43,310 nt of DNA from Candidatus Taylorbacteria bacterium RIFCSPHIGHO2_01_FULL_46_22b (GTDB lineage Bacteria > Patescibacteriota > Minisyncoccia > Phycocordibacterales > DSPV01), in the NCBI GenBank assembly GCA_001820875.1, contig MHRF01000013.1, forward strand, positions 167,805 to 211,114. Direction: 5' to 3'. Of the stretch, positions 1-6,932 are shown piece after piece; the stretch's first letter is position 1; each line of letters begins with the position of its first letter. The notes under the pieces were generated by a model. The model was given only the letters and a program-made list of their open reading frames with translations, did no database searches and was not told where the DNA came from. The translations under genes and the position numbers were made by a program.

Positions 1-1562
1 CGCAAGAGCGCATACTCCATTGAGTCTACCAAACCCTCAAGACTTGCAGTGACGATGTTGTCGTCCACTCCGACCGTACCCCACTCACGTTTACCGTCAG
101 TGGAAGTAATCAACACACGTGTCTTTGCTGCCGTACCAATTACTCCGTCGAGCATGCGTACCTTATAGTCGGTGAGCGTCACTTCTTTGAGTTGTGGGAA
201 CGATTTGACAAGGGCTGAACGCAAAGCGCCGTCGAGCGCGTGCACTGGTCCGTCGCCTTCCGCAACAGTATGGTGTCTTTCATTCCCCACTCGTACATAC
301 ATGGTTGCTTCACAGATAGGGTCTGTTCCATTTCCACCACGCATCGAGACATGGTACGTCTCAACAACAAACGGTGGATCCGGATTGCCAAACACTACAT
401 GACGAAAGAGTAACGCGAGCGACGCTTCGGCTGCTTCGAATGCATAACCCTCACCTTCGCGTCTCTTCACCAGTTCCGTGATATCACGCGTCTCCGACGC
501 ATCCGATGTAAGTTGCAAACCAAACTCTAAGGCCTTCATCATAATATTGGAGCGACCAGACACGTCGCTGACCAACACACGACGGAAGTTCCCTACAGAT
601 CCCGGATTCACGTGCTCATAACTGCGCGCCACACGATCAATCGCGTGCACATGCATGCCACCCTTGTGCGCAAAAGCACTTTGCCCAACCCACGGCTGAC
701 GCGGATCGTGGCGGACATTAGCGATCTCATCCACGTATTCAGAAATTTCCTTCAACTTCGGTAAGGATTTTTCCGGCACACCACAGAACCCCATCTTCAG
801 TTGTAGTGTTGGGATTACGCTGATGAGATTGCAGTTGCCGGTGCGCTCACCATATCCGTTGATCGTGCCTTGCACCTGTGTCGCACCGACTTCGACGGCG
901 GCAATGGCATTGGCGACGCCGAAACCGCAATCGTTGTGTGTGTGAATGCCTACACGACAGTTCAACTTCCCGACTGCAAAGGTCGTGACCTGCGCGATCT
1001 CTCGAGGTAGTCGACCGCCGTTGGTGTCGCACAGCACGATGCATTCTGCACCCGCCTTTTCGGCAGTCTGCCAAGTGGCAAAGGCATAATCTGGCTGATC
1101 TGCGAACCCGTCGAAACTGTGTTCAGCATCATAGATCACCCGTTTGCCGTGATCTATGAGATACCGGATCGTATCGCTGATCATCGCGAGATTTTCATCC
1201 GGACTCGCGCGAAGAACGTCGGTGACATGCAAAAGCCATGTTTTCCCCACGATAGTGACCACCGGTGTTTCAGCGGCAAGAATCTCCCGTATCAATGGGT
1301 CATCCTCAACCGCGATGCCTTTGCGCCGCGTCATGCTAAACGCCACGATCTGCGCACTCTGCCATTTTTGCTTTGCAGCCTGCCTGAAAAACTCCATGTC
1401 TTTTTGATTGGACCCAGGCCAACCACCTTCAATGTAATGAACTCCGAACACATCAAGCTTCTCGGCAATGCGCAACTTGTCTGCCAGTGAGAAATTGATC
1501 CCTTCTCCCTGTGCACCATCGCGCAAAGTAGTATCGTAGATTTCGACTTGTGTAATCTTCAT
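1..1562 (-). CDS. cimA: (R)-citramalate synthase, 3' end cut by window edge
   Basis: Condenses pyruvate and acetyl-CoA to citramalate, the entry step of the threonine-independent isoleucine route (cytosolic, HMG-CoA-lyase/LeuA-type TIM barrel). The ATG at 1562 opens a frame with no stop to base 1 (520 codons), close to the usual 520-540 aa, so only a few C-terminal residues are missing. Visible: N-terminal YDTTLRDGAQGEG catalytic loop, YIEGGWPGSNQKD, the metal-binding HTHNDCG with following VQGTINGYGERTGNCNL, HKGGMHVHA, then a C-terminal LeuA-type regulatory dimer domain from about residue 390. The EGGWPGSN stretch separates CimA-type from classical isopropylmalate synthases. No other leu/ilv gene is in the window. 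Bases look GC-richer than neighbouring genes, which may indicate transfer. It is preceded by an Ile-rich leader peptide and terminator. Isopropylmalate or homocitrate synthase is less likely. Confidence 0.93.
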   Translation of the reverse strand, partial: MKITQVEIYDTTLRDGAQGEGINFSLADKLRIAEKLDVFGVHYIEGGWPGSNQKDMEFFRQAAKQKWQSAQIVAFSMTRRKGIAVEDDPLIREILAAETPVVTIVGKTWLLHVTDVLRASPDENLAMISDTIRYLIDHGKRVIYDAEHSFDGFADQPDYAFATWQTAEKAGAECIVLCDTNGGRLPREIAQVTTFAVGKLNCRVGIHTHNDCGFGVANAIAAVEVGATQVQGTINGYGERTGNCNLISVIPTLQLKMGFCGVPEKSLPKLKEISEYVDEIANVRHDPRQPWVGQSAFAHKGGMHVHAIDRVARSYEHVNPGSVGNFRRVLVSDVSGRSNIMMKALEFGLQLTSDASETRDITELVKRREGEGYAFEAAEASLALLFRHVVFGNPDPPFVVETYHVSMRGGNGTDPICEATMYVRVGNERHHTVAEGDGPVHALDGALRSALVKSFPQLKEVTLTDYKVRMLDGVIGTAAKTRVLITSTDGKREWGTVGVDDNIVTASLEGLVDSMEYALL

Positions 1563-1633
1563 AGGATTTGATTTTCCAAAGAACCGTAGCTTTTCCGTCC
1601 CAAGTGCTATTTTGTCATTCCTCACACGAGGTA

Positions 1634-1662
1634 ACAAAACAGCTCTTCTTGGGTGAAGAGCT
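1634..1662 (-). terminator. attenuator terminator upstream of cimA
   Basis: Minus-strand RNA: AGCTCTTC (1662-1655), six-base loop, GAAGAGCT (1648-1641), then GTTTTGTT. A perfect 8-bp stem followed by a U-rich tract, located between the Ile leader peptide and cimA, 72 bases before the cimA ATG. It would stop transcription unless an upstream pairing prevents it; the competing antiterminator is not clear. One possibility is the stretch just after the peptide stop (AATAAAAC) with GTTTTGTT. Confidence 0.75.
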
Positions 1663-1688
1663 GGCTTGTATCTGAACGAAAGTTTTAT

Positions 1689-1766
1689 TTAGACACGAGC
1701 AAGACCTCCACCGTTTGGGGACGTAATAATAATTGCAGTAATAATGATCTTCTTGCTCATCTGCAT
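1689..1766 (-). CDS. isoleucine-rich leader peptide of cimA (attenuator)
   Basis: A 25-codon ORF starting ATG at 1766 and ending TAA at 1691-1689, 127 bases before cimA and on the same strand. It begins MQMSKK, then reads IIITAIII: six isoleucine codons (one ATC, five ATT) within eight positions, then TSPNGGG and a short LARV tail. A GA-rich stretch (GAGGGG/AGGAT) lies upstream of the start. Composition and position match the ilv/leu leader peptides that sense charged tRNA through ribosome stalling; the product downstream makes an isoleucine precursor. ATG at 1760 is an alternative start. RNA arms 1758-1751 and 1704-1697 (GAGCAAGA/TCTTGCTC) flank the Ile codons and can pair over 8 bp, as in the pause stem of such leaders. 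That it regulates is inference. Confidence 0.8.
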   Translation of the reverse strand: MQMSKKIIITAIIITSPNGGGLARV

Positions 1767-1840
1767 AAATGTAATCCTACCCCTCTGCTAAAAAGATGCA
1801 AGTCCTTCTGCACAGTCTGGCTTATATGGCCGACTTATTG

Positions 1841-1846
1841 TATAAT
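1841..1846 (+). promoter_or_regulatory. -10 box of the DUF4446-infB-rbfA unit
   Basis: TATAAT twelve bases before the ATG at 1859. No good -35 is seen. A mirror-image TATACAAT-like match on the minus strand overlaps it and could serve the divergent cimA leader. Confidence 0.5.
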
Positions 1847-1858
1847 CTGATTTCCCCT

Positions 1859-2335
1859 ATGTTGATAGTTCAAACTGATCTCGTTATTGGAGTGGTCTTA
1901 GCTATTGTCGTTATTCTCACGATATGGATTATCCTACTTGAACGCCGGATAAACCGTCTCTTGCGTGGCGGCAAAGCAAAAACTATCGAGGAAGCTCTTT
2001 CGCAGATGGAAAAAGAAGTTCGCGGACTAACAGTGTTTCGATCAGAAGTTGAAACCTATCTACAAACCGTAGAACAACGCCTCAAAAAATCGGTGCAAGG
2101 AATCGGCACGGTGCGCTTCCAAGCGTTCAAAGGAGGCGGGGGTGGTGGAGAACAAAGTTTCTCCAGTGCATTCGTCAACGAACAAGGCGACGGGTTAGTT
2201 ATTTCAAGCATCTATTCAAGAGGGCTCGTTGGTATTTACGGCAAACCTATACAAAAAGGTGTTTCAGTATATGAATTGACCGAGGAGGAAAGAGAAGCGA
2301 TCACGACTGCAATCCGCGAGTCGAAAAAGCAATGA
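1859..2335 (+). CDS. DUF4446 family membrane-anchored protein
   Basis: 158 aa of unknown function. One N-terminal membrane segment (about residues 9-30) is followed by a basic RRINRLLRGGK stretch, a charged helical region, then the conserved DUF4446 domain: VRFQAFKGGGGGGEQSFSSAF, GDGLVISSIYSRG, YGKPIQKGVSVYELTEEEREAI. I chose ATG 1859 over an upstream in-frame ATG at 1796 because a TATAAT box (1841-1846) lies inside that extension, so the transcript should begin around 1852. It ends four bases before the infB GTG/ATG region and is probably cotranscribed with infB and rbfA. The glycine-rich insert GGGGGGE is a small oddity. Family assignment is good; function is unknown for the whole family. 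Confidence 0.85.
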   Translation: MLIVQTDLVIGVVLAIVVILTIWIILLERRINRLLRGGKAKTIEEALSQMEKEVRGLTVFRSEVETYLQTVEQRLKKSVQGIGTVRFQAFKGGGGGGEQSFSSAFVNEQGDGLVISSIYSRGLVGIYGKPIQKGVSVYELTEEEREAITTAIRESKKQ

Positions 2336-2347
2336 GACGTGCAACAC

Positions 2348-3874
2348 ATGAAAAAAGAACAAACTCAAAAAGCAATAGTAAAGCGTGCGCCTGTGGTTAT
2401 TGTCATGGGGCATATTGATCATGGAAAATCCACACTCCTAGATTACATTCGAAAAAGCAACACGGTAGACAAAGAAAAAGGTGGAATCACCCAGCACATT
2501 GGCGCCTACGAGGCGATCTTTACTGATAAAACTTCAACAGAACACCGACTTACCTTTATTGATACCCCTGGACACGCGGCATTCTGTTCGATACGCGAAC
2601 ACGGCAGCAAAGCTGCTGATCTTGCCGTACTAGTGGTTTCTGGCGAAGATGGAGTCAAGCCGCAGACACTCGAGGCGCTCGGCTGCATTAAAGCCGCAAA
2701 GCTCCCCTATCTCGTTGCTATCAATAAAATAGACAGACCGAATGTTGATATTGAACGTATCAAAGCAAATCTCGCCGAACATGAAGTATATCTTGAAGGG
2801 TATGGCGGGGACATTTCATGGGTTGCAATCTCTGCACTGACCGGCAAAGGAATTCCTGAACTTTTGGAGACCCTTGTACTTATGGCAGACATCCAAAATT
2901 TGACTGGAGATCTCTCACAGCCAGCAACTGGCTTCGTCATTGAAGCACATGTTGACCAGAAAAAAGGAGTCATTGCGACGTTGATTATCAAAGAAGGGAC
3001 TCTGCATACAGGGGACATGCTCCTCTCTGGCAAATCATACTCTCCAGTGCGTTCAATCGAAATCTATCCAGCAATACAGACAAAAGAGGCTGTCTGCGGA
3101 CAGCCGGTGCGAATCGCGGGATGGAATGAGCTTCCGGTTGTTGGAGATATATTCACCATTACTGCTTCCCGTTCTGAAGCAGAAAAACAGGTAGCCGCCT
3201 ATGCGCAGAAAATCAAAAGCCTGAAGCAGCAGTCTGCAGTGGCTACGGAGATAGAAGGAGAAGTAGATACAGCAACAATCCCCTTAGTGCTCAAAGCAGA
3301 TACCCTCGGGTCACTGGCCGCAGTCAAACATGAGATTGAAAAAGTAAAAATTGAAAATGTGATCTTCAAAATCCTCTCCAGTACTGTCGGAGCAATTTCT
3401 GAAAACGATATAAAAACCGCGAGTACCAGTAAAAACTCTCTCCTGATTGGATTCAATATAAAAACAGATCAATCTGCAAAAGCATCAGCCGAACGCCTCG
3501 GAATTTCTGTCATGACGTTTGATATCATCTATCGCCTGACCGAATGGCTTACCGAGGAAGCAACAAAACGGCGTCCTAAGAAGGAAATTGAAGAAGAAAC
3601 TGGTCGCATAAAAGTTTTGAAATTATTCAGTGGCGAAAAAGGAAGGTTCGTCATCGGAGGAAAAGTTGAATCCGGAATGATCAAAAGCGGGGCAACTATA
3701 AAAATCCTGCGACGCGATACAGAAATTGGACGGGGAAAAATCAAAGGCCTTCAACACTTGAAAGACAAAGTTGACGAAGTCGGCACCGGAAAAGAATTCG
3801 GCGCAATGATTGAATCCAAAATTGAACCCGCACCCGGAGATCGCTTTGAAGCCTTTGTGGTAACAGTAAAATAA
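2348..3874 (+). CDS. infB: translation initiation factor IF-2, short form
   Basis: GTPase that places initiator tRNA on the 30S subunit. About 508 aa against about 740-890 in most bacteria: the long variable N-terminal region is absent and the G domain begins almost at once. Seen in order: G1 GHIDHGKST (about residue 21), G2 KGGITQHIGAYE, G3 DTPGHAAF, G4 NKIDRP, G5 SALTGKG, domain II, the linker domain III with LVLKADTLGSLAAV, and the C-terminal domain with GRIKVLKLFSGEKGRFVIGG and the initiator-binding barrel. A GTG at 2339 could add three residues; ATG 2348 gives the usual start. Four bases separate its stop from rbfA, a common infB-rbfA pairing. Confidence 0.96.
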   Translation: MKKEQTQKAIVKRAPVVIVMGHIDHGKSTLLDYIRKSNTVDKEKGGITQHIGAYEAIFTDKTSTEHRLTFIDTPGHAAFCSIREHGSKAADLAVLVVSGEDGVKPQTLEALGCIKAAKLPYLVAINKIDRPNVDIERIKANLAEHEVYLEGYGGDISWVAISALTGKGIPELLETLVLMADIQNLTGDLSQPATGFVIEAHVDQKKGVIATLIIKEGTLHTGDMLLSGKSYSPVRSIEIYPAIQTKEAVCGQPVRIAGWNELPVVGDIFTITASRSEAEKQVAAYAQKIKSLKQQSAVATEIEGEVDTATIPLVLKADTLGSLAAVKHEIEKVKIENVIFKILSSTVGAISENDIKTASTSKNSLLIGFNIKTDQSAKASAERLGISVMTFDIIYRLTEWLTEEATKRRPKKEIEEETGRIKVLKLFSGEKGRFVIGGKVESGMIKSGATIKILRRDTEIGRGKIKGLQHLKDKVDEVGTGKEFGAMIESKIEPAPGDRFEAFVVTVK

Positions 3875-3878
3875 CAGC

Positions 3879-4220
3879 ATGAAAACAGATCATCGAAGCG
3901 AGCGTATACTTTCTCTTATCGCGCGATTTTCTGCAGAGTATATTGCACGCGAAACTGGAGGGCATTCGCTCATCACCGTCACACGAGTCGAGCTGTCAGA
4001 CACCCTGAAGTATGCTACTATCTTTTTTACGGTCTACCCAGAAAGCGAAGAGGAAGCCGCGCTTAAGTTTTTACAGCGCCGCACTAATGATATGCGAGGA
4101 TATATAGATGAGCACGTGCGCATGGCACAAGTTCCTCGACTCAAGTGCGAAATTGATTGGGGAGAAAAAAACCGACAGAAAATAGAAGATATCTCTGCCA
4201 AAGACCAAAAAAGGAAGTAG
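3879..4220 (+). CDS. rbfA: ribosome-binding factor A
   Basis: 113 aa, the usual RbfA size. It assists late 30S maturation around the 5' end of 16S rRNA and cold adaptation. The KH-like fold is suggested by LSLIARFSAEYIARE at the start, the central TRVELSDTLKYATIFFTVYP strand-helix unit, and VPRLKCEIDWGEKNRQKIEDI near the end, matching the family's VPxLxFxxDxS...I motif. It lies four bases after infB, so translational coupling is likely. Followed by tRNA-Cys. Confidence 0.9.
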   Translation: MKTDHRSERILSLIARFSAEYIARETGGHSLITVTRVELSDTLKYATIFFTVYPESEEEAALKFLQRRTNDMRGYIDEHVRMAQVPRLKCEIDWGEKNRQKIEDISAKDQKRK

Positions 4221-4269
4221 GGTTAGATTCCCAAAGCGAGAATCGAATCGTATACTAAAGTACACAGAC

Positions 4270-4341
4270 GGCGTGGTGGCGAAGTGGTAACGCTGCGGTC
4301 TGCAAAACCGCCATGCGCGGGTTCGATTCCCGCCCACGCCT
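4270..4341 (+). tRNA. tRNA-Cys (GCA)
   Basis: 72-nt cloverleaf: acceptor GGCGTGG/CCACGCC, anticodon arm GCGGT-CTGCAAA-ACCGC, T arm with TTCGATT. Discriminator T, no encoded CCA. Confidence 0.95.
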
Positions 4342-4462
4342 CAAGGAAGCGTAGCTTCCGTTCGGGAATCGAAGCCCGATTGAGTATTTTTTCGAGTTTG
4401 GAAAACGAAGAAAAAATCCAATTGGGATACTGAATCGGTACGATTCGATTCCCGCCGTGGCC
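4342..4462 (+). repeat. tRNA-coupled structured repeat, copy A (tRNA-Cys)
   Basis: Begins right after tRNA-Cys. 4364-4373 (GGGAATCGAA) is an inverted copy of the tRNA T-arm. Next comes a long imperfect hairpin (CCGATTG.../...CAATTGG with T-run/A-run arms), a GGGATACTGA motif, the hairpin GAATCG-GTA-CGATTC (4432-4446), and a direct 13-bp copy of the tRNA 3' part (TTCGATTCCCGCC at 4444-4456, original at 4322-4334). Confidence 0.75.
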
Positions 4463-4486
4463 TTCAGGTTAAACCCTGTATAACTT

Positions 4487-4567
4487 GCCCGGGTGGCGTA
4501 ATGGCAGCCGCATCCGACTTAAGATCGGATTCCGTAAGGAGTGTGGGTTCAAGTCCCACCCCGGGCA
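4487..4567 (+). tRNA. tRNA-Leu (TAA)
   Basis: 81 nt class II tRNA: acceptor GCCCGGG/CCCGGGC, anticodon arm ATCCGA-CTTAAGA-TCGGAT, long variable arm TCC-GTAA-GGA, T arm GTGGG-TTCAAGT-CCCAC, discriminator A. No encoded CCA. Confidence 0.95.
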
Positions 4568-4765
4568 TACGAACGACTTTGTTTTCTTATGAGTGACCTG
4601 TAGTCGTAGACTAAGCGATTTAGAAAACAAGAAGTGCCCTTGTGGCGCAAAGCGAATGGGAGCCGTGTTTCCGTGTGGGACTTGAAAACCTTTTGAGCGT
4701 ATTTTCGAGCCTGCGAAGAAAATACCCAAAAGGTGTACTGAATCTGTAAGATTCAAATCCCCTCC
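4568..4765 (+). repeat. tRNA-coupled structured repeat, copy B (tRNA-Leu UAA)
   Basis: After about 100 bases of spacer, 4675-4686 (GTGGGACTTGAA) is an exact inverted copy of the tRNA T-arm. Then AACCTTTTGAGCGTATTTTC pairs with GAAAATACCCAAAAGG around an eight-base loop; then TGTACTGA; then hairpin GAATCT-GTA-AGATTC (4740-4754); then a partial direct copy of the tRNA end, TTCAAATCCC (4752-4761). The core is nearly identical to copy D. Its right end borders the stop codon of the spermidine-synthase-like gene. Confidence 0.8.
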
Positions 4766-6265
4766 TTACAGCGCCTTCCGCCGATAGTATTCAACCGGTG
4801 CAAAGTCATCAGTCAAAACAGGCAAATCTTTTTCTATAGGCAGACGCCATAACAATTGCAACCGTCTCTGTGTTTCAAAATCTGAACTAATAAAGGTAGG
4901 TACAAAATCGCCTGTAAGCGCGACCAATATAAGATTCTGTGTTTCGTCACTCTTTTTTTCCGAATCCACCTGAAATACATACACGTGCGGGAAAAACTCC
5001 GAGTACGTTGTATATTGAGCGCGTAAAAACATTCCTTGCTCACCGGTAATTGCGGAAATGATATTTACCATCACTATTCCCTTAGGATTGAGCATGTTGT
5101 GTACATGTTGAATCGCTTCACGAGTGGTCAATTGAAATGGAACACTCGAACCGGAATTGAACGCGTCTATAAAGATAGCGTCGTATTTGCCTTCCTCCCT
5201 ATTGAGAAACATTCTCCCATCTTCATGAAATATCGTGAGGCGCGAATTATCCGTAAGTCCAAAATATTCCCGCGCAAGATCGGTCACCCCTGAATCAATC
5301 TCAACTACATCCATAGTGGCTGCGGGAAATTGTTTTAAAAAATCATGCGGATAGGTATATACCGATCCGCCAATTAAAAGCGCGTGATTTGGTTGAGGGA
5401 AAAAGTAATCAACAAGGCGGTAAAACTTAGCGTACTCAAACACCAGATCGTCAGTCCCATCAGTAAATATCGCTGCTTGTGTGCCATACGGATCCATCAT
5501 CAATCCCCGAATCGGTTTACTGGTATATGGATCTTGAGTCTCAAAAATTAACACTCTGCTGTATTCCGTATCGGTATCCACCATGAAAGCATACGCAGTA
5601 GGTGCAAAAAAAAGGTTAAGGGAGAGCAAGATCAAAACAAGAATCGTCGGAAGTAAAAAATGTGCCCGAAAAATTGCCTTTCCCAAAAGCAAAGCGGTAG
5701 CACATACCAGTACGAGAGCAAGTGCTAAAAGTCCAAAAGTTGTACCCCAATACGGTATCAGATAAAAACCCGCAAAAAAAGTTCCGGTAATACTTCCTAT
5801 GGTTGAAAGCGCATACAAATTGCCCGCAGTCTGACCGGCGTGCGCAACGCTCTCCATACGAAGCCGGACCGCATACGGCGTCACCATGCCAAACAACACG
5901 CTCGAAGGCGCAAACAAAATAACCGCAAGCACCAGTGTTTTTATTTCAAGCATCACCGGAAGAGTTGCGGCAATCGCGGAAACGCTGTCTTTCAAGAGAA
6001 GCATGATCGAAACTGTAACTGCCGAACCAAGAATGATGCCTGCAAGAAATTCAATATGGGGCTTGCGATCCGCCAGCCGACCACCTAAAAAATATCCGAG
6101 GCTCAAGCTGGCCAACACCACTCCGATCAGACTTGTCCATGCGTATGTTGATGTACCCACGTATGGAGACATAACGCGCGAACCCAGCAATTCAAACACC
6201 ATCACCGCCGCTCCGCAGATACCTGCTGCCACTTCCAATCTGTATTTTTGTATCAAAGTAATCAT
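4766..6265 (-). CDS. membrane-anchored spermidine-synthase-like protein
   Basis: 499 aa. The N-terminal half has about seven membrane segments with MFS-like loops (GGRLADRKP), as in fused transporter/spermidine-synthase-like proteins. The C-terminal half is a Rossmann-type aminopropyltransferase/methyltransferase fold: ALLIGGSVYTYPHDFLKQFP (nucleotide-binding loop), VVEIDSGVTDLAREYF, HEDGRMFLNREEGKYDAIFIDAFNSGSSVPFQLTTREA. The GGS..Y/DA motifs resemble SpeE but substrate residues cannot be judged, so true polyamine synthesis is unproven. Start ATG 6265 chosen over 6307 because a TATACT box (about 6301-6296) lies within the longer N-terminus. The terminal RRKAL and stop abut repeat copy B. It stands alone between tRNA clusters, on the opposite strand. 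Confidence 0.82.
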   Translation of the reverse strand: MITLIQKYRLEVAAGICGAAVMVFELLGSRVMSPYVGTSTYAWTSLIGVVLASLSLGYFLGGRLADRKPHIEFLAGIILGSAVTVSIMLLLKDSVSAIAATLPVMLEIKTLVLAVILFAPSSVLFGMVTPYAVRLRMESVAHAGQTAGNLYALSTIGSITGTFFAGFYLIPYWGTTFGLLALALVLVCATALLLGKAIFRAHFLLPTILVLILLSLNLFFAPTAYAFMVDTDTEYSRVLIFETQDPYTSKPIRGLMMDPYGTQAAIFTDGTDDLVFEYAKFYRLVDYFFPQPNHALLIGGSVYTYPHDFLKQFPAATMDVVEIDSGVTDLAREYFGLTDNSRLTIFHEDGRMFLNREEGKYDAIFIDAFNSGSSVPFQLTTREAIQHVHNMLNPKGIVMVNIISAITGEQGMFLRAQYTTYSEFFPHVYVFQVDSEKKSDETQNLILVALTGDFVPTFISSDFETQRRLQLLWRLPIEKDLPVLTDDFAPVEYYRRKAL

Positions 6266-6350
6266 TGAGAAAAAATTAAGAATGTTTCGTAGGTAAAAGT
6301 ATAGCATTATTGCGAAGCTATCAAAAAATTGCTACAGTTTCCCAATTAGA

Positions 6351-6423
6351 CCGCCCATAGCTCAGTTGGTAGAGCTGCTCCCTCTTAAGGAGAAGGTCGC
6401 AGGTTCGACTCCTGCTGGGCGGA
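6351..6423 (+). tRNA. tRNA-Lys (CTT)
   Basis: 73 nt: acceptor CCGCCCA/TGGGCGG, D arm GCTCAGTTGGTAGAGC, anticodon loop CTCTTAA, T arm GCAGG-TTCGACT-CCTGC, discriminator A. The top anticodon-stem pair looks mismatched. No encoded CCA. Confidence 0.92.
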
Positions 6424-6590
6424 TTATGGAGCGGAGCGAGGTAATCCGCCCAGAGCGAGCGAACTGCTTCGCTCGCGTCAGGAGTCGAAAACCTTCTCCA
6501 GATATTTTGGAGTCCGCAGGACGAACAAAATATCGGAAAGGCGTACTGACCCTGTAAGGGTCGAATCTTCTGCTTTGCGGACACAGGGAC
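6424..6590 (+). repeat. tRNA-coupled structured repeat, copy C (tRNA-Lys)
   Basis: 6442-6453 (TAATCCGCCCAG) and 6479-6489 (CAGGAGTCGAA) together are an inverted copy of the tRNA-Lys 3' half, split by a hairpin insert GCGAGCGAAC-TG-CTTCGCTCGC. Then AACCTTCTCC, a GATATTTTG/CAAAATATC stem, GGAAAGGCGTACTGA, hairpin GACCCT-GTA-AGGGTC, and a decayed direct copy of the tRNA end (TCGAATCTTCTGCTTTGCGG). Confidence 0.78.
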
Positions 6591-6602
6591 TTTTATAATA
6601 AA

Positions 6603-6684
6603 GCTGGGGTGGCGAAATTGGCAGACGCACTTGCCTTAGGAGCAAGCGGAGCAATCCATGGAGGTTCAAGTCCTCTCCCCAGCA
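6603..6684 (+). tRNA. tRNA-Leu (TAG)
   Basis: 82 nt class II tRNA: acceptor GCTGGGG/CCCCAGC, anticodon arm CTTGC-CTTAGGA-GCAAG, variable arm, T arm GGAGG-TTCAAGT-CCTCT, discriminator A. Followed by CAC, so no encoded CCA at this position. Confidence 0.95.
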
Positions 6685-6835
6685 CACGAAGGAAATGAGA
6701 AAGCATAGGAGCGAGCAAATTATTTTGCTCGTGTATGAGGACTTGAAAACCTTTTGAGCGTATTTTCGAGCTTGCGAAGAAAATACCCAAAAGGTGTACT
6801 GAATCTGTAAGATTCAAGTCCTCTCCCCAGCACCA
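6685..6835 (+). repeat. tRNA-coupled structured repeat, copy D (tRNA-Leu UAG)
   Basis: 6737-6747 (GAGGACTTGAA) inverted copy of the T-arm; the same long hairpin as copy B; TGTACTGA; hairpin GAATCT-GTA-AGATTC (6801-6815); then a 21-bp exact direct copy of the tRNA 3' end (6813-6833, original 6665-6685). The distal copy is followed by an encoded CCA (6833-6835) that the tRNA itself lacks. Confidence 0.85.
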
Positions 6836-6853
6836 GAACACAAAACACCCTAT

Positions 6854-6882
6854 TTGACTAGGGTTAAAAAGTATGCTATACT
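6854..6882 (+). promoter_or_regulatory. sigma70-type promoter of the receiver gene
   Basis: TTGACT (6854-6859), 17-bp spacer, TATACT (6877-6882). Strong match to the housekeeping consensus, 50 bases before the ATG. Confidence 0.8.
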
Positions 6883-6932
6883 TTATATTGGACCTCGTAG
6901 TTTAACCAACGAGGCAAGGAGGAGTTTGTAAA

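Noticed and set aside
1653-1850. Plus-strand ORF in the cimA leader region
   Set aside because: It is the complement of the attenuator; the minus-strand reading explains all structure.
4469-4756. Minus-strand ORF across tRNA-Leu and its repeat, with a twin at 6593-6841 sharing a LLGIFFA-SKIRSKGFQV stretch
   Set aside because: The shared peptide is only the translation of the tRNA-coupled repeat and tRNA antisense, not a protein family.
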